Source: Anaspis maculata (taxonomy: Eukaryota; Arthropoda; Insecta; Coleoptera; Scraptiidae). Taken from it: a DNA stretch of 64,000 nucleotides. The notes under the pieces were generated by a model. The model did not search any database, was not told the origin of the DNA, and was given only the letters and a program-made list of their open reading frames with translations. This document shows positions 48,401-59,175 of the stretch, piece by piece. The stretch lies in assembly GCA_949128115.1 (NCBI GenBank), contig OX421963.1, positions 38,795,979 through 38,859,978 on the forward strand, given 5' to 3'. Within the stretch, counting starts at the first letter, position 1. Each line of letters opens with the position of its first letter. A program made the translations under genes and the position numbers.

Positions 48401-49628
48401 ATTAGTCACGGGAATTGTGCCCTAAACTGAATGACATAGGTTGGAACATCTGTGGTTGGAACTCACCGTGTATAACTTCTGTTACAGGGTGACATGTATT
48501 CAAGAGAAGAAATTCCCGTGGGTCGGCCTCGAACCGAATTTAAACTACGACAAGTTGTCCTTGCAAAAATTAAAAATCCTGCGGCACGTGGCTAAGCTGT
48601 CCGAAACTGTTTATCCGATGATAGAGTGCATACACGAGTACAACATCAAAGCGTACATCCTCATCAATTACGCAGTCGACATCAAACTGGCTGTCCAGCG
48701 GATGACCCTTTTGCTGAACCTGTACTTTTCCGATAAAAAACTCACCTTGTCTCAAATGCGCAGTTTGGATTTGCTCAATTTCTTCCTCAAAGAAATGATC
48801 ATGCAAGACATTCTGGTCAAAACCAACCTCGGAGAGACTTTCATCGACGAAATAACCAACGTGATGCGGGTGGCCAACGAAGTGGAATACCCGCCACCCG
48901 TCCAGTGCTCTTGGTGCGGCGAACCCATCATCGGTTCAGCATGCATACCTTATCACATAGACTCCAGATGTGCCATATCTTTGATGCCTATCAGGATATT
49001 GCCGGGGTTCAAGTGTCCGTTTTGCAAATGCATTGTAAGCAAAGAAATTAGCAAGGAATGTTACCCGATATTTTGTCCGTATTGTGACGTGCCGATGGAA
49101 CGGAAATACTCTGAAAGGAAACAGAAGAAAGATTTGGAGTCGTCGAAGCAAACCATTGAGACGATTCTCAACAACCCCGAAGATTTGATTCCGTCTGATT
49201 GTTACGGTGATTGTTTGAAAGAGAGTGTTCATTTCAATGACGTTGAAGAAAATGTCACGGAGTACGTTATTTTGAGCGATAACGATGGCGAAGAAGAACG
49301 GGAGGATGCGCTTGAACAGCTGCACGATCGACTAAGAGATTTTTTGATTGTATCAAGTGACTGTTCAAGTGGAAACCAGGAAGAAATTGTACTGCATTCC
49401 AAAGATGATGACAATAGTGGTGGGGAACACATTGAAGATGAACAAGGTAACAGCAAGAACGAAATCAGTATTGAGGAAGATCCAGACAAGCCTGGATGCA
49501 GCAAAGAAGGAGAGGGTAGCGGTGCAGAAAGCAACAAAAATGTTAAAGTTGGATTGTCGTCAGATGATAGTGATGCCGATGGTAGTTACGTTCAAACAGA
49601 GGAAGATTCTGATGATGACAATGACTAG
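42431..49628 (+). CDS. GTF3C4: TFIIIC 90-kDa subunit (GTF3C4-like), four exons
   Basis: Exons 42431-42998, 43061-43267, 47177-47789 and 48488-49628 join in phase at GT-AG sites (GTAAGT, GTAGGT and GTGAGT donors) into 842 residues; human GTF3C4 is about 820. Residues about 1-460 look like diverged WD40 blades, with a motif FVGHGDGSITAWRF in exon 2 and VGDSDGRI at the start of exon 3. Exon 4 is largely helical and then holds a cysteine cluster: C603, C606, C615, H619, C624, C639, C642, C654, C659 and C662. This spacing matches the zinc-binding domain of TFIIIC90. The last ~110 residues are a Ser/Asp/Glu-rich acidic tail. In the known family this subunit helps TFIIIC bind tRNA-gene promoters and recruit pol III in the nucleus. 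Start: the first ATG after a repeat-free ~180 bp. An AATAAA lies at 49921. Fold assignment is by eye; the zinc pattern is the strongest evidence. Intron sizes are 62, 3909 and 698 bp. Confidence 0.77.
43900..44160 (-). pseudogene. THAP-domain N-terminal fragment in intron 2
   Basis: On the minus strand a frame beginning near 44050 reads MENKCCVPLCKSTNYTANVS. KCCVPLCKS resembles the opening of the THAP zinc finger, found in P-element transposases and in host DNA-binding proteins. It meets a stop soon after (43973), and the rest of the domain (the C-x2-H half) was not found. Confidence 0.45.
44527..46255. repeat. Unclassified 1.7-kb interspersed repeat, copy B
   Basis: It is collinear with 13036-14755 in the same orientation, sharing both ends and the CATACATACATACAGACAGA stretch. 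It sits in TFIIIC intron 2. It is interrupted by a MITE absent from copy A, and it also differs by a segment near 45840-45990. Confidence 0.7.
45501..45626. mobile_element. ~126-bp MITE with GGCCC ends
   Basis: GGCCCTATTTTCGGAA at the left pairs with TTCCGAAAATAGGGGCC at the right, one base different in length. Copy A of the host repeat supplies the empty site near 14111, showing a 3-4 bp duplication (TGG or CTGG). Confidence 0.8.
47790..48487 (+). other. Intron 3 of the TFIIIC gene
   Basis: A 698-bp GT-AG intron with donor GTGAGT at 47790 and acceptor ACAG at 48484-48487. It restores an AGG codon across the junction. I see no repeat or additional exon in it. Confidence 0.7.
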
Positions 49629-50389
49629 GTAACTAAATCCAGGAATATTTAAACTTATAGTTTAAAACTGTGATATTGTTCTTTAGTTGTTCTTATTGTT
49701 GCGGGTTTTGTTGTTTATCATTTAGTAACGAATCGAGGTAAAATAAGGCTTTATTTGACGTATACAGTTGTATTTTTTATAAAATTATAAAATACCTACA
49801 TAAATATAAAGGATTTTTTACTTCAGTCTTTTTAACGTTTTATGACTAGATGTGGCATGATTTTGGACTAGAAAACCAATTATAATTTATAGATCACACT
49901 CCATACCTAGACACTGGATCAATAAAAAATAATTTGTGCAAACGGTATGCATAACTATTGAACTAATGTGAATTTTATGATACTGCGATGCAATTTGACC
50001 AGCAGCGCGGCGAAAGGGGGGCTTCCAAACTTGGCGGGCGCAAGAGCTCATACCAAACTATTGCTTCTCCATTGTTGAATCTATCGCAAGAAAGTCACGT
50101 GGCTTCACTACAAACCTTGATATCATCAATTGCCATATCCACACCATCCTTCGTGGGTACTTAAAGAAACTATGACCATGCTCTGTTTCGTTTACGAGCC
50201 ATTAGTATCATTGAATACGTTGATGAACATTTTTATGGAGGCATCCTTTGAAGGACGGTACGTCAAGGGGAATAATCGTCCTAAGTGGCAGTTTTTTCGT
50301 TTCCGATCGATATGAATATTAACTTCTCAGAAATAGACAGCTAGAAAATATATAGAAGTGTTTTCTAACTAAATTCAATGTTACCAGAT
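49629..50389 (+). other. 3' flank of the TFIIIC gene
   Basis: AT-rich sequence after the stop codon, with candidate polyadenylation signals, the clearest being AATAAA at 49921-49926. I see no second gene before the hairpin at 50390. Confidence 0.5.
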
Positions 50390-50586
50390 CTCAAACACGT
50401 TCGAAAGTCTTCGAATCAAGTTTTTCTTCTGAGCTGTCACATTTCGGCAAAGTTCAGCTAGTAGACCAGGTCAAGCCGTTTGGTCGCATTTTGGAAGCTG
50501 AATTTAGGATCGCGCCTGCCTCAACATGCTGAATTTCGACCGCTCGGAGAAATAGCACGTTTTCGAGATTTTGCAACGTGTTTGAG
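50390..50586. mobile_element. ~197-bp MITE (CTCAAACACGTT ends)
   Basis: CTCAAACACGTT and AACGTGTTTGAG close a short element with no coding content. Confidence 0.5.
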
Positions 50587-51124
50587 AACTGGCCAGAGAG
50601 AATCTAGCTAGAAAAAACTTCAAGCTGATCATTTCTAGACATTATTCATATAAATTATAGCGAATCAAAAAACAGCCCCTGCCTTCTTTTTGGCGTACCC
50701 TTAAAAATGTCTTTGCTCGTGCCCTCGCTCGTGCCTTTATGAAAATGCTGACTTCTTAACAGTATGAATGTTAGTTGATCATTAACAAAAAAAAAAAGAC
50801 ATGTCAAATAATCACCTTCTACCTTCTTGTATGTGAAATAGGATAAAATCAGTGATGCCATCTGATGCTGTCAAGATTTGCAATAAAGTCGTAGGAATTC
50901 CTTATGATAGATTCAACAATGACGAGCAATAGTTCAATGTGAGTTCACACAAAAAGTTTGGTGCTGCGGGTCAAGTTAATTGTATTATTGTGTATAATTG
51001 TATATTGGTTCAAGTATTCGCGTGTCAAATTCCATTTTAGTATTATTATGAAATGCGATTTCAGACTTGGTCCAGGAATTTTAGCAGTTGAAATGCAAAT
51101 AGCGAACAAAAATGAAACCCAGCC
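50587..51124. other. Intergenic, nothing recognised
   Basis: No gene or repeat boundary was seen. The last ~80 bp (from about 51065, GGTCCAGGAATTTTAGCAGTT) begin similarity to 54960-55030. Confidence 0.35.
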
Positions 51125-52345
51125 GGATTTTTGTATATAAGCTCAGTTAAGCATGTAGTTCAACATACTAACAGTCCTCAAGAATCCGGTGTGAGCTTCG
51201 GCCGTTGTGGCGTTGAGAAGAACTTGAGGATCAGTTTTCGCGTATATCTCGTGAACAATAGCACCTGGGAAAAAAGTTCCCGGAAAGAAAACTATTGGAA
51301 ATTTTATTTTCTACAAGAAAGGTCCTTACACATTTCATCTTCAGTCCTCTCCTTCTTCGTCAAAACACAAGAAAATGAAAATAGTCCAGATGCTCAATGC
51401 TGAAGACTGTATGGACCTTGAGTTTTATGATGGCGGAGTGCCACTTCGTAAAGGTGTTGTTTGATCCACTCTCTTTTGATTGAAACTTGAAGCCATCAAT
51501 ACAAACTAGCCCGGCATATACAGGGTGAAATAAAAATAAAAAGTTGAACATTTGTACCTCAAGAACCAAAATAGGTGAAGACATGTAAATCGCCATAAAT
51601 AATTCTGATTTCATGGTCATGAAGTCGTCATAAACTTGAATTAAATATCTTGAGCCGTTCTTGAACTATCTTCAAAAGAGTGAAGTTGTTACCGAAAAAA
51701 AAAAATTGTCTACTTATCAGAAAAAAGTTGACTGTGTTTTTTCTAAAAGTAGTTGTCCTAGAGAGTGTTTTTCACTGTTATTTCATTTTAAATGTAATTT
51801 ATCATTGTTTCGATTCAAAACACCAAGTTTCGATTGAATATCTGAAGATTTACAGATATACGGAAAACTATTTTTTTTTCGTAACGACTTCAGTCTTCTG
51901 AAGATATTTCAGAAACTGCCCAACATATTTGATCCAAATTTACGACGACTTCATGTCCATGATATTAGAATTATTTTTGGCGATTTACATGTCTTCACCT
52001 ATTTTGGTTCTTGAGATACATTTGTTCAATTTTTTATTATTATTTCACCCTGTATATGCTGCTGGCATAGTTGGCATTGATGGCATTAAGTTTCAATCGA
52101 AAGAGAATAGATCGAACAACACCTCTACCAAGTGGCACCCCGCCATCATAAAACTCAAGGTCCATACAGTCTTCAGCATCGAGCATCTGGACTATTGTAA
52201 TTTTCTTGTGTTTTCACGAAGAAGGAGTGAACTGACGATGGAATGTGTAAAGACTTTTCTTATAGACAATAAAATTTTCAACAATGTCTTCCCGGCCACT
52301 TTCTTCCCAAGTGCCATTGTTACTTGTTTAACTACCGCTTCCACT
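51125..52345. mobile_element. Palindromic element E1, single copy form
   Basis: The segments about 51250-51780 and 51800-52325 are inverted copies around a centre near 51790. The left side continues to about 51065 without a partner. The same sequence forms the inner arms of the large palindrome 53974-58894 (55000-55312 and 57226-57870). Confidence 0.75.
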
Positions 52346-52734
52346 ACGTAGATTGCTTTTCCGAAATTACGTACTCTCATAGATGTCCCTAATAATTCTT
52401 GAAAAACCTTATTAGAAGACTATTATGGTTTCATTAAACGATTTTACAAACTGCAAGTTAACGTCTATGAAGTTAACCACTCCAATTTTAGGAGATGGAT
52501 CAAGGTTCACAAGAACTACCCAAAGAATTTGTACTGGTATTGCTGTTTTTTGTTGAACCATTATGGAAGAAAGTCCGTTTCAGTAAGATTTTTACGAGCA
52601 TCTCAGCATCTCTGGACTTTTGTTAGGTACTCGACAGGTCTGGTTAGATGAAGTCTAGACTGCTAAAGTGTTTATCTTGACTGTGAAATATAGTTTTCAC
52701 TCACCACCATAATCACGACTGATTGCTCATTTTG
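52346..52734 (-). other. 3' flank of the NeuroD-like gene
   Basis: I see no AATAAA on the minus strand in the 390 bp after the stop codon, nor any further exon. The 3' UTR end is therefore not placed. Confidence 0.3.
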
Positions 52735-53411
52735 TTAGTACAAATTATACAAACAGTGCTCATTAAAGATGCAGTTATTGTCCCAGTACCTGAAGTTCTG
52801 TTGGAAGTTCTTCCCCCCAGAATTGTCTCTGTAATTTGACCAGTAGTTTGTTGAACAATTGTAATAATTCCCACCAAAATACGCGGGTTGCTGATTGTGA
52901 CTACTGTTGTAGTCATTGTTGCTGGACTCATTTTTTGAATTTATCAACAATTTTCTGTAACCCGACCCATTCACAGTCCCCATCAGGGTTCCGCTCAGCA
53001 AGTTGGCAGTGGTTTGGCTCAAATCCCTGCTGAGAATCTTTATGAACCTTGTTATATCCATCGCCCGGCCCTCTTGCAGCGTTTGGGACATGGCTAAAAT
53101 ATAATTTCTTGCCAACCTTAGCGTTTCTATTTTCGAAAGCTTTTGTGGGGCCGAGCACATGTCCGTGTGAGTCTGCTGAATGGGCATTCGACTGAAAATA
53201 GACGATTTATTTTTATAATGAACAAGCTACAATGTAGGTACAGCATCACTTATTATTATTCTTACTTCCTCAGTTTGTCCAGGGCCGCATTGAGGCCGTG
53301 CATCCTGTTGCGTTCTCGGGCATTCGCCTTGGACCTTCTCATTTTCACTTTATATACCCTGGTGGACCGCAAGTCTCGTCTATTGTCGCAAGTTTTGATG
53401 CACCTTTCCAT
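52735..53411 (-). CDS. NeuroD: NeuroD-family bHLH transcription factor, two exons
   Basis: Exon 1 runs 53411-53266 and exon 2 53191-52735. The 74-bp intron has a GTAAG donor and a TTTTCAG acceptor, and the 603-nt CDS gives 200 residues. Residues 25-36 ([12 protein letters not shown]) are a NeuroD/Atonal-type basic region with the E-box-contacting Glu33. Helix 1 continues through [12 protein letters not shown], and helix 2 is residues 66-84 ([15 protein letters not shown]). A segment with [17 protein letters not shown] follows, matching the conserved region after the bHLH in NeuroD proteins. The C-terminus is Asn/Tyr/Ser-rich. In-frame TGA TAA stops 24 bp upstream support the start. The family binds CANNTG sites as heterodimers with E proteins and drives neuronal differentiation. 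The protein is short for the family (vertebrate NeuroD about 350 residues), with almost no acidic N-terminus. The loop is about seven residues longer than in vertebrate NeuroD1. Dimmed/Mist1 and neurogenin fit less well. Confidence 0.85.
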
Positions 53412-53458
53412 TCTGGGCGACTTATTTGTTGTTTATCAGCAATAATTCTCCAAGAATC

Positions 53459-53466
53459 TTTATATA
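53459..53466 (-). promoter_or_regulatory. TATA box of the NeuroD-like gene
   Basis: On the minus strand the sequence reads CTATATAAAG about 50 bp before the start codon. A TSS 25-30 bp downstream would leave a 5' leader of about 20-25 nt. Confidence 0.6.
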
Positions 53467-53595
53467 GGGTCCCCATGGGCAGGTTTATCTTTATTTTTGT
53501 TTGCTTTCTGATTTTCCACTTAAATTAACGATGTTTAGGGCATCAAGTGTAGGCAGATAAGGGCATCAGGTAGGGTTATTATTGACAGATCCCAC

Positions 53596-53618
53596 CATAT
53601 GTTACTCGATGCCATATG
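53596..53618. promoter_or_regulatory. Two CATATG E-boxes upstream of the NeuroD-like gene
   Basis: CATATG occurs at 53596-53601 and 53613-53618, about 190-205 bp upstream of the start codon. CANNTG sites of this core are bound by proneural bHLH dimers, so auto- or cross-regulation is possible. This rests on motif alone. Confidence 0.35.
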
Positions 53619-53943
53619 GCGCGTGGGAAAGATAGAGATATTAATAAAAGCTATTATCCGGGGGCTGGTGCCAAAAAGATAGTGATACTGATGTGTACAA
53701 TCATTTAGGTATCATAATATCTACCACCTGAACCAGAGGAATCACCTCTTTTCCGTGCTTCAAGTGCCTTTATTCGTTACCTCTACTATTTCTACGTTTG
53801 AATGATTCAGCATCATGGTTATTAACATTACTGTCTCTAAGATTGATTGGCCGTGTATAATTCCTTCATCATCTACCATTCTGAGCTAGTCTAAGCATTT
53901 CCCCGAAAGTAGTTCATCCGACTTTCCCATGACTTCCCTGGCG

Positions 53944-53964
53944 TAGGTAGGTAGGTAGGTAGGT
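53944..53964. repeat. (TAGG)5 microsatellite
   Basis: Five GTAG/TAGG units immediately outside the large palindrome. Confidence 0.85.
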
Positions 53965-55312
53965 TAATCCAGGCCCTAGCAGTACTTCTGTAGGAAAAAC
54001 GATGTAATCAAAAAAAATTTTCTTGGAATCGTTAGAGGATCATCCCAGGACAAATAATCACTCGGGTGCTTTCGCGATTTCTGGTACATTTTCCAGCAAT
54101 ATCGCATCAAAGTTGGCGGCTGGTCAATTCTTCAGTTCGCTGATATTTCTTGGAGTTTTTGCGATTTTCTTCAAATAAAAGTACTAATGTACCCAAAAAA
54201 CAATTCTGGATCGAATGGTGCTGTCAGATTTCGAGTACTCACGTTATACCGGGTGAAAAAAAAAATAAAACGAGTTTTATAAATTTTTTTCCAACTTTTT
54301 AGTTTCTTGGCCGATTTTCACAAACTTTATGTCAAAAGCTCGCTGACTAAATCGTCTACTCAAATCAATTGTCAATATAGCCAAATTATCAAAAATCAAG
54401 ATGGCGGCGGCGAACCCAAATAAAAATGTGTGGCATTTCGAGAATTTTTGTTTGATTTCTAAACTCCGTAAAGAACGACACTGATGGTGGATTCTGGAAG
54501 ATTCAGCTTTCTTCTGCAATTTGGGACTAGATTTACTTGATTCGCACATTCCACTATGAAAATATAGTGAATTAAAGGAAGGTCCACTTGTAATTTTTCC
54601 CAAATTCACAATAAATCAGCAGTTTAAAAACCTCCCGCGAATCCTTATTTCTGAAGCAATTTTCACACACTTGGTAGTGATCGTAAGCTGTGTGCATAGG
54701 CTACAAATACCGTGCTGGTGCATGGCCGAAGTTTCAAAATTTTAGATGATAGATGACGTAAATGGTGGAGGTGCGCATGTCAAATATCGAATATTCTACT
54801 TTTTGTTCTCACATGTTCTGAACGAAATTTCAATAAATGGTTGGTTTAATGGTCAGCTGGATAAACACGCAACAAGAGTCAAATGTTAAAAGAGTCGAAA
54901 TGTGAAATTTTCAAATAGACGACTTCACTACTTTGGAGAAAATAAAACGGTTCTATCCGTTAGTCCAGGAATTTTAACTGTTGGAATCGCAAATAGCGAA
55001 CAAAAATGAAAGCCAGCCAGATTTTTGTATATAAACTTAGTTAAGCATGTAGTTTAACATAGTAAAAGTTCTCAAGAATCCGGTGTGAGCTTCGGCCGTT
55101 GTGGCCTCGAGAAGAACTTGAGGATCAGTTTTTCGCGTATATCTCGTGAACAATGGCACTTGGGAAAAACGTGCTTGGGAAGAAATTGTTGACAATTTTA
55201 TTGTCTATAAGAAAGGTCCTTACACGTTCCATCGTCAGTCCACTCTTTCTTCGTCAAAACACAAGAAAATTAAAATAATCCAGATGCTCGATGCTGAAGA
55301 CTGTATGGACCT

Positions 55313-56263
55313 TGGCCCGTATTCATATCCCCCTTTTAGCGTTAGAAGCGGTTTTAAAGATGCGCCTCTAACATTTCCGTATTCATACGTGGTTTTAGCG
55401 CGCCTCTATCATCACTTTAAACAGGCGTCTCTAAAGTCGTCTTAAAAGGGGATGTTTAGAGACGTGTCTATTCATATGTCTCTTTTACGTGTCTTTAAGC
55501 GATTTTGGATGGTCTCACGCATGCGTCAAGTTAGATGGGATCCAAATGTGCCAAGAGGCGTGTTTTGAGTCCATTTAACCTACAAGCTGTGCCGTGTGTT
55601 CTTGGGAAGTGTGACGAAAATCACATTTTCTTTCTAAAATATTGATTTAATTGAATTAATGAAGCATGCCGCCGAAATGCAGGAAGTGCGCAATGTTCTG
55701 GATGTCCCTTTCGGTCATACTCCTTTACTATTTACTGTACTCAAGGCGGGGACGACTTGCACAAAACAGTCGAAACAGGTGTTCACTTGTTGAGTTAACA
55801 GATCCAGGCCGCTATTCTTGAAAATGTGGAAGAAGCTCCCTGAAAGTTTTTTGCGAGGTTTTATGCAATCCGCAGTACATCAATGTAGCAAGAGTTGCCA
55901 GCACTTCCGTTTTGCCAGGCGGAGCTGCTCGGGGTAAATCACTAGACAAAGAAAACAGATCCAGCTGGGCCGTGATTGGTGTATGTATCTACTTTCTCTA
56001 TCTAGTGATCTACCCGGAGCGGCTCCCGGCACAAAACGAAAGCGGCTTGGGGTTCTTGCCTACCTGCGTCCACCTTCGGGTAGGTAGTTTTGAGTACATT
56101 TCACAACGTTGCCAAATCAACACCCCCTTTAGTTAGATGGGCCCTAACAGGACGTAAAAGGTGGCATATGAATACGACGGCTTTTATCAGGTAGCCGAGC
56201 GCTTTTTGTTAGAGGCATGCTAAATGTGGCTTAAAAGTGGGATATGAATACGGGCCTTAGATA
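55313..56263. mobile_element. Element E2, left copy
   Basis: About 950 bp with GGCCCGTATTCATATCCC ends. The interior repeats the end-like GTATTCATA(C/T) motif four times. A ~75-codon frame at 55912-56136 is matched exactly in the other copy on the opposite strand. Confidence 0.8.
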
Positions 56264-56279
56264 TTGAATCGAGACTTGG

Positions 56280-57222
56280 GCCCGTATTCATATCCCACTT
56301 TTAAGCCACATTTAGCATGCCTCTAACAAAAAGCGCTCGGCCACCTAATAAAAGCGGTCGTATTCATACGCCACCTTTTACGTCCTGTTAGGGCCCATCT
56401 AACTAAAGGGGGTGTTGATTTGGCAACGTTGTGAAATGTACTCAAAACTACCTACCCGAAGGTGGACGCAGGTAGGCAAGAACCCCAAGCCGCTTTCGTT
56501 TTGCGCCGGGAGCCGCTCCGGGTAGATCACTAGATAGAGAAAGTAGATACATACACCAATCACGGCCCAGCTGGATCTGTTTTCTTTGTCTAGTGATTTA
56601 CCCCGAGCAGCTCCGCCTGGCAAAAGGGAAGTGCTGGCAACTCTTGTTACATTGATGTACTGCGTATTGCATGAAACCTCGCAAAAAACTTTCAGGGAGT
56701 TTCTTCCACAGTTTCAAGAATACCGGCCTGGATCTGTTAACTTAACAAGTGAACACCTCTTTCGACTGTTTTGTGCAAGTCGTCCCCGCCTTGAGTACAG
56801 TAAATAGTAAAGGAGTATAACCGAAAGGGACATCCAGAGCATTGCGCACTTCCTGCATTTCGGCGGCATGCTTCATTAATTCAATTAAATCAATATTTTA
56901 GAAAGAAAATGTGATTTTCGTTACACTTCCCAAGAACACACAGCATAGCTTGTAGGTTAAATGGACTCAAAACACGCCTGTTGGCACATTTGGATCCCAT
57001 CTAACTTGACGCATGCGTGAGACCATCCAAAATCGCTTAAAGACACGTAAAAGAGACATATGAATAGACGCGTCTCTAAACATCCCCTTTTAAGACGACT
57101 TTAGAGACGCCTGTTTAAAGTGATGATAGAGGCGCGCTAAAACCACGTATGAATACGGAAATGTTAGAGGCGCATCTTTAAAACCGCTTCTAACGCTAAA
57201 AGGGGGATATGAATACGGGCCT
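56280..57222. mobile_element. Element E2, right copy (inverted)
   Basis: It has the same ends as the left copy, in inverted order. Flanks TTG at 56277-56279 and 57223-57225 look like a 3-bp target duplication. The empty site is visible in E1 near 51823-51832. Confidence 0.75.
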
Positions 57223-58894
57223 TGGTGTTTTGAATCGAAACAATGATAAATTACATTTAAAATGAAATAATAGTGAAAAACACTCTCTAGGCCAACTACT
57301 TTCAAGACAAAACACAGTCAACTTTTTTTCTGATGACTAGACGAAAAAATTATTTTTTTCGGTAACAACTTCAGTCTTTTGAAGATATTTCAAGAACGGC
57401 TCAAGATATCTGACTCAAGTTTACGACGACTTCATGACCATGAATCAGAATTATTTATGGCGATTTACATGTCTTCACCTATTCTGGTTCTTGAGGAACA
57501 AATGTTCAACTTTTTATTTTTATTTCACCCTGTATATGCCGCCGGCATAGTTGGTATTGATGGCAAATAGTTACAGTCAAAACAGAATAGATCGAACAAC
57601 ACCTCTACCAAGTGGCACCCCGCCATTATAAAACCCAAGGTCCATACAGTCTTCAGCATCGAGTATCTGGATTATTTTAATTTTCTTGTGTTTTGACGAA
57701 GAAAGAGTGGACGATGGAACATGTAAGGACCTTTCTTATAGGCAATAAAATTTTCAACAATTTCTTCCCAAGCAAAAACTGATCCTCAAGTTCTTCTCGA
57801 GGCCACAACGGCCGAAGCTCACACCGGATTCTTGAGAACTTTTACTGTGTTAAACTACATGCTTAACTGAGCTTATATACAAAAATCCGGCTGGCTTTCA
57901 TTTTTGTTCGCTATTTGCGAACCGTTTTATTTTCTCCAAAGTAGTAAAGTCGTCTATTTGAAAATTTCACATTTCGACTCTTTTAACATTTGACTCTCGT
58001 TGCGTGTTTATCCAGCTGACCATTAAGCCAACCATTTATAGAAATTTCGTTCAGAACATGTGAGAACAAAAAGTAGAATAATATTCGATATTTGACATGC
58101 GCACCTCCACCATTTACGTCATCTATCATCTAAAATTTTGAAACTTCGGCCATGCACCAACACGGTATTTGTAGCCTATGCACACAGCTTACAATCACTA
58201 CCAAGTGTGTAAAAATTGCTTCAGAAATAAGGATTGGCGGGAGGTTTTTAAACTGCTGATTTATTGTGAATTTGGAAAAAATTACAAGTGGACCTTCCTT
58301 TAATTCACTATATCTTCATAGTGGAATGTGCGAATCAAGTAAATCTAGTCCCAAATTGCAGAAGAAAGCTGAATCTTCCAGAATCCACCATCAGTGTCGT
58401 TCTTTACGAAGTTTAGAAATCAAAAAAAAATTCTCGAAATACGACACATTTTTATTTGGGTTCGCCGCCGCCATCTTGATTTTTGATAATTTGGCTATAT
58501 TGACAATTGATTTGAGTAGACGATTTAGTCAGCGAGCTTTTGACATGAAGTTTGTGAAAATCGGCCGAGAAACTAAAGTTAAAAAAAAATTATAAAACTC
58601 GTTTTTTTTTTTCACCCGGTATAACGTAAGTACTCGAAATTTGACAGCATCATTCGATCCAGAATGGTTTTTTGGGTACATTAGTACTTTTATTTGAAGA
58701 AAATCGCAAAAACTCCAAGAAATATCAGCGAACTGAAGAATTGACCAGCCGCCAACTTTGATGCGATATTGCTGGAAAATGTACCAGAAATCGCGAAAGC
58801 ACCCGAGTGATTATTTGTCCTGGGATGATCCTCTAACGATTCCAAAAAAAAAATAATTTATTACATCGTTTTCCCTACAGAAGTACTGCTAGGG

Positions 58895-59175
58895 ACAGGA
58901 CTAGGTGGTACACAACAAATTAATATCGACAGAATACCTCTACCGCTATTTGGTATAAGAAAATGCTGCTTGGCACGATTGGTTCCTGGTCAATGACGGT
59001 TTTCATCTTTAGCATCATGGTTCATACTACAGCTACTGTTCATACAGTGGTTCGAAAATTTAGACGTGAACAGCGTCATTAGACCAACGTTTTATTTACC
59101 CCATAATCAAAATGCGGTTTAACCGCAACGTTTTATTTACCCCATCAGCAAAATGCGATTTAACCCCAGGAGCTA
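58895..59175. repeat. Short tandem duplication before the foldback element
   Basis: CAACGTTTTATTTACCCCAT followed by AAAATGCG(G/A)TTTAACC occurs twice in tandem at 59080-59165 (unit about 42 bp). There is no gene. Confidence 0.65.

Larger units (their letters stand above)
53467..53973. other. Upstream region of the NeuroD-like gene
   Basis: A repeat-free stretch except for a (TAGG)n microsatellite at 53944-53964. It holds the E-boxes noted and probably other control sequence. There is no ORF of interest. Confidence 0.45.
53974..58894. mobile_element. 4.9-kb composite palindrome
   Basis: CCCTAGCAGTACTTCTGTAG at 53974 pairs with its complement ending at 58894. The left arm is about 2.29 kb and the right arm about 2.62 kb, with a turn near 56270. 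From outside inwards each arm holds an outer unit (to about 54950), element E1 and element E2. The right arm keeps about 350 bp of E1 that the left arm lacks. Confidence 0.85.

Noticed and set aside
54277..54609. 110-codon ORF at 54277-54609 (-) and its partner at 58266-58595 (+)
   Set aside because: They are mirror images in the two arms of the large palindrome, with no conserved protein features.
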